Position numbers and translations under genes: made by a program. Shown here one piece after another: positions 63,774 through 64,000 of a stretch of DNA of 64,000 nucleotides; within the stretch, counting starts at the first letter, position 1, and every line of letters starts with the position of its first letter. This stretch comes from Anaeramoeba flamelloides. Lineage: Eukaryota; Metamonada; Anaeramoebidae. The stretch spans positions 8,577,001 to 8,641,000 of the forward strand of contig JANTQA010000036.1 in assembly GCA_027625915.1 (NCBI GenBank), read 5' to 3'. Below the pieces are notes generated by a model that worked only from the letters and a program-made list of their open reading frames with translations, did not search any database and had not been told where the DNA came from.

Positions 63774-64000
63774 ATTTTATCGTTTACAAAAAACCAAACA
63801 TTTTAGATATATTTGAGACAATATATTGATCCTAAAAAAACAATTCAAATTTGAAATACAGTCATTCCAATAAAATGATAAGTTTTTTTTATGAGATTTT
63901 TCAAATAAAAACTATTTTTTAGTTAAAATTTTTAAAAATAAATATCAACTTTCCTAAAAAAAAAACTATTTTTCTTCACACTTTAACCTCTACACCATAT

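Overview
The window is eukaryotic nuclear DNA that is very rich in A and T. The reading frames stop normally at TAA, TAG and TGA, which argues against ciliates that reassign TAA and TAG. Genes are cut by GT-AG introns, proteins carry long Asn/Lys/Glu/Gln runs, and Ras and Arf signalling genes sit near a ciliary transition-zone gene. Cilia argue against Dictyostelium and Entamoeba. An amoeboflagellate of the Anaeramoeba kind fits best, but that is an inference from gene content and style. It cannot be proved from this sequence alone.

Layout. 9-4607 (+) is a PH/RasGAP protein that may start before the window. 8750-9289 (-) is an ARF1-class GTPase. 11133-13979 (-) is a small helical protein split by a 2.2-kb intron. 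14969-18548 (+) is NOT2/CNOT2 of the CCR4-NOT complex, in three exons. 22720-37226 (+) is a LisH-RasGEF_N-RasGEF gene in five exons, with introns of 7.3 and 5.1 kb. 39897-40868 (-) is a GATAD1-like GATA-finger/BAH-like chromatin protein. 43720-46341 (-) is a secreted, probably membrane-anchored VIT-vWA protein in three exons. 51112-59847 (+) is a CC2D2A-like C2/transglutaminase-like ciliary protein in four exons with a 4.8-kb intron. 63692-63763 (+) is tRNA-Arg(UCU). Most multi-exon models were built by hand: each junction has GT-AG ends, the reading phase fits, and for NOT2, RasGEF, VIT-vWA and CC2D2A the joined protein matches the family consensus across the splice.

Large introns and intergenic stretches hold most of the mobile DNA. 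In the first big RasGEF intron lies a LINE with a 17-base target duplication. It is itself cut by an 865-bp element with 265-bp terminal inverted repeats, and a decayed tail of a related LINE lies 1.6 kb further on. Elsewhere there are several short inverted-repeat (MITE-like) elements, a four-copy family of composite palindromes, a fold-back region built on a TCACGAT-like motif, a pair of 0.48-kb direct repeats around the 5' exons of CC2D2A, and long decayed dispersed repeats.

The genes do not form an operon-like system. A RasGEF and a RasGAP, which switch Ras on and off, lie on the same strand 18 kb apart, but nothing shows that they are linked in function. I found no CRISPR array, no bacterial-style defence locus and no clearly new multi-gene system. 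The best leads are the CC2D2A-like gene, the GATAD1-like gene and the repeat families.
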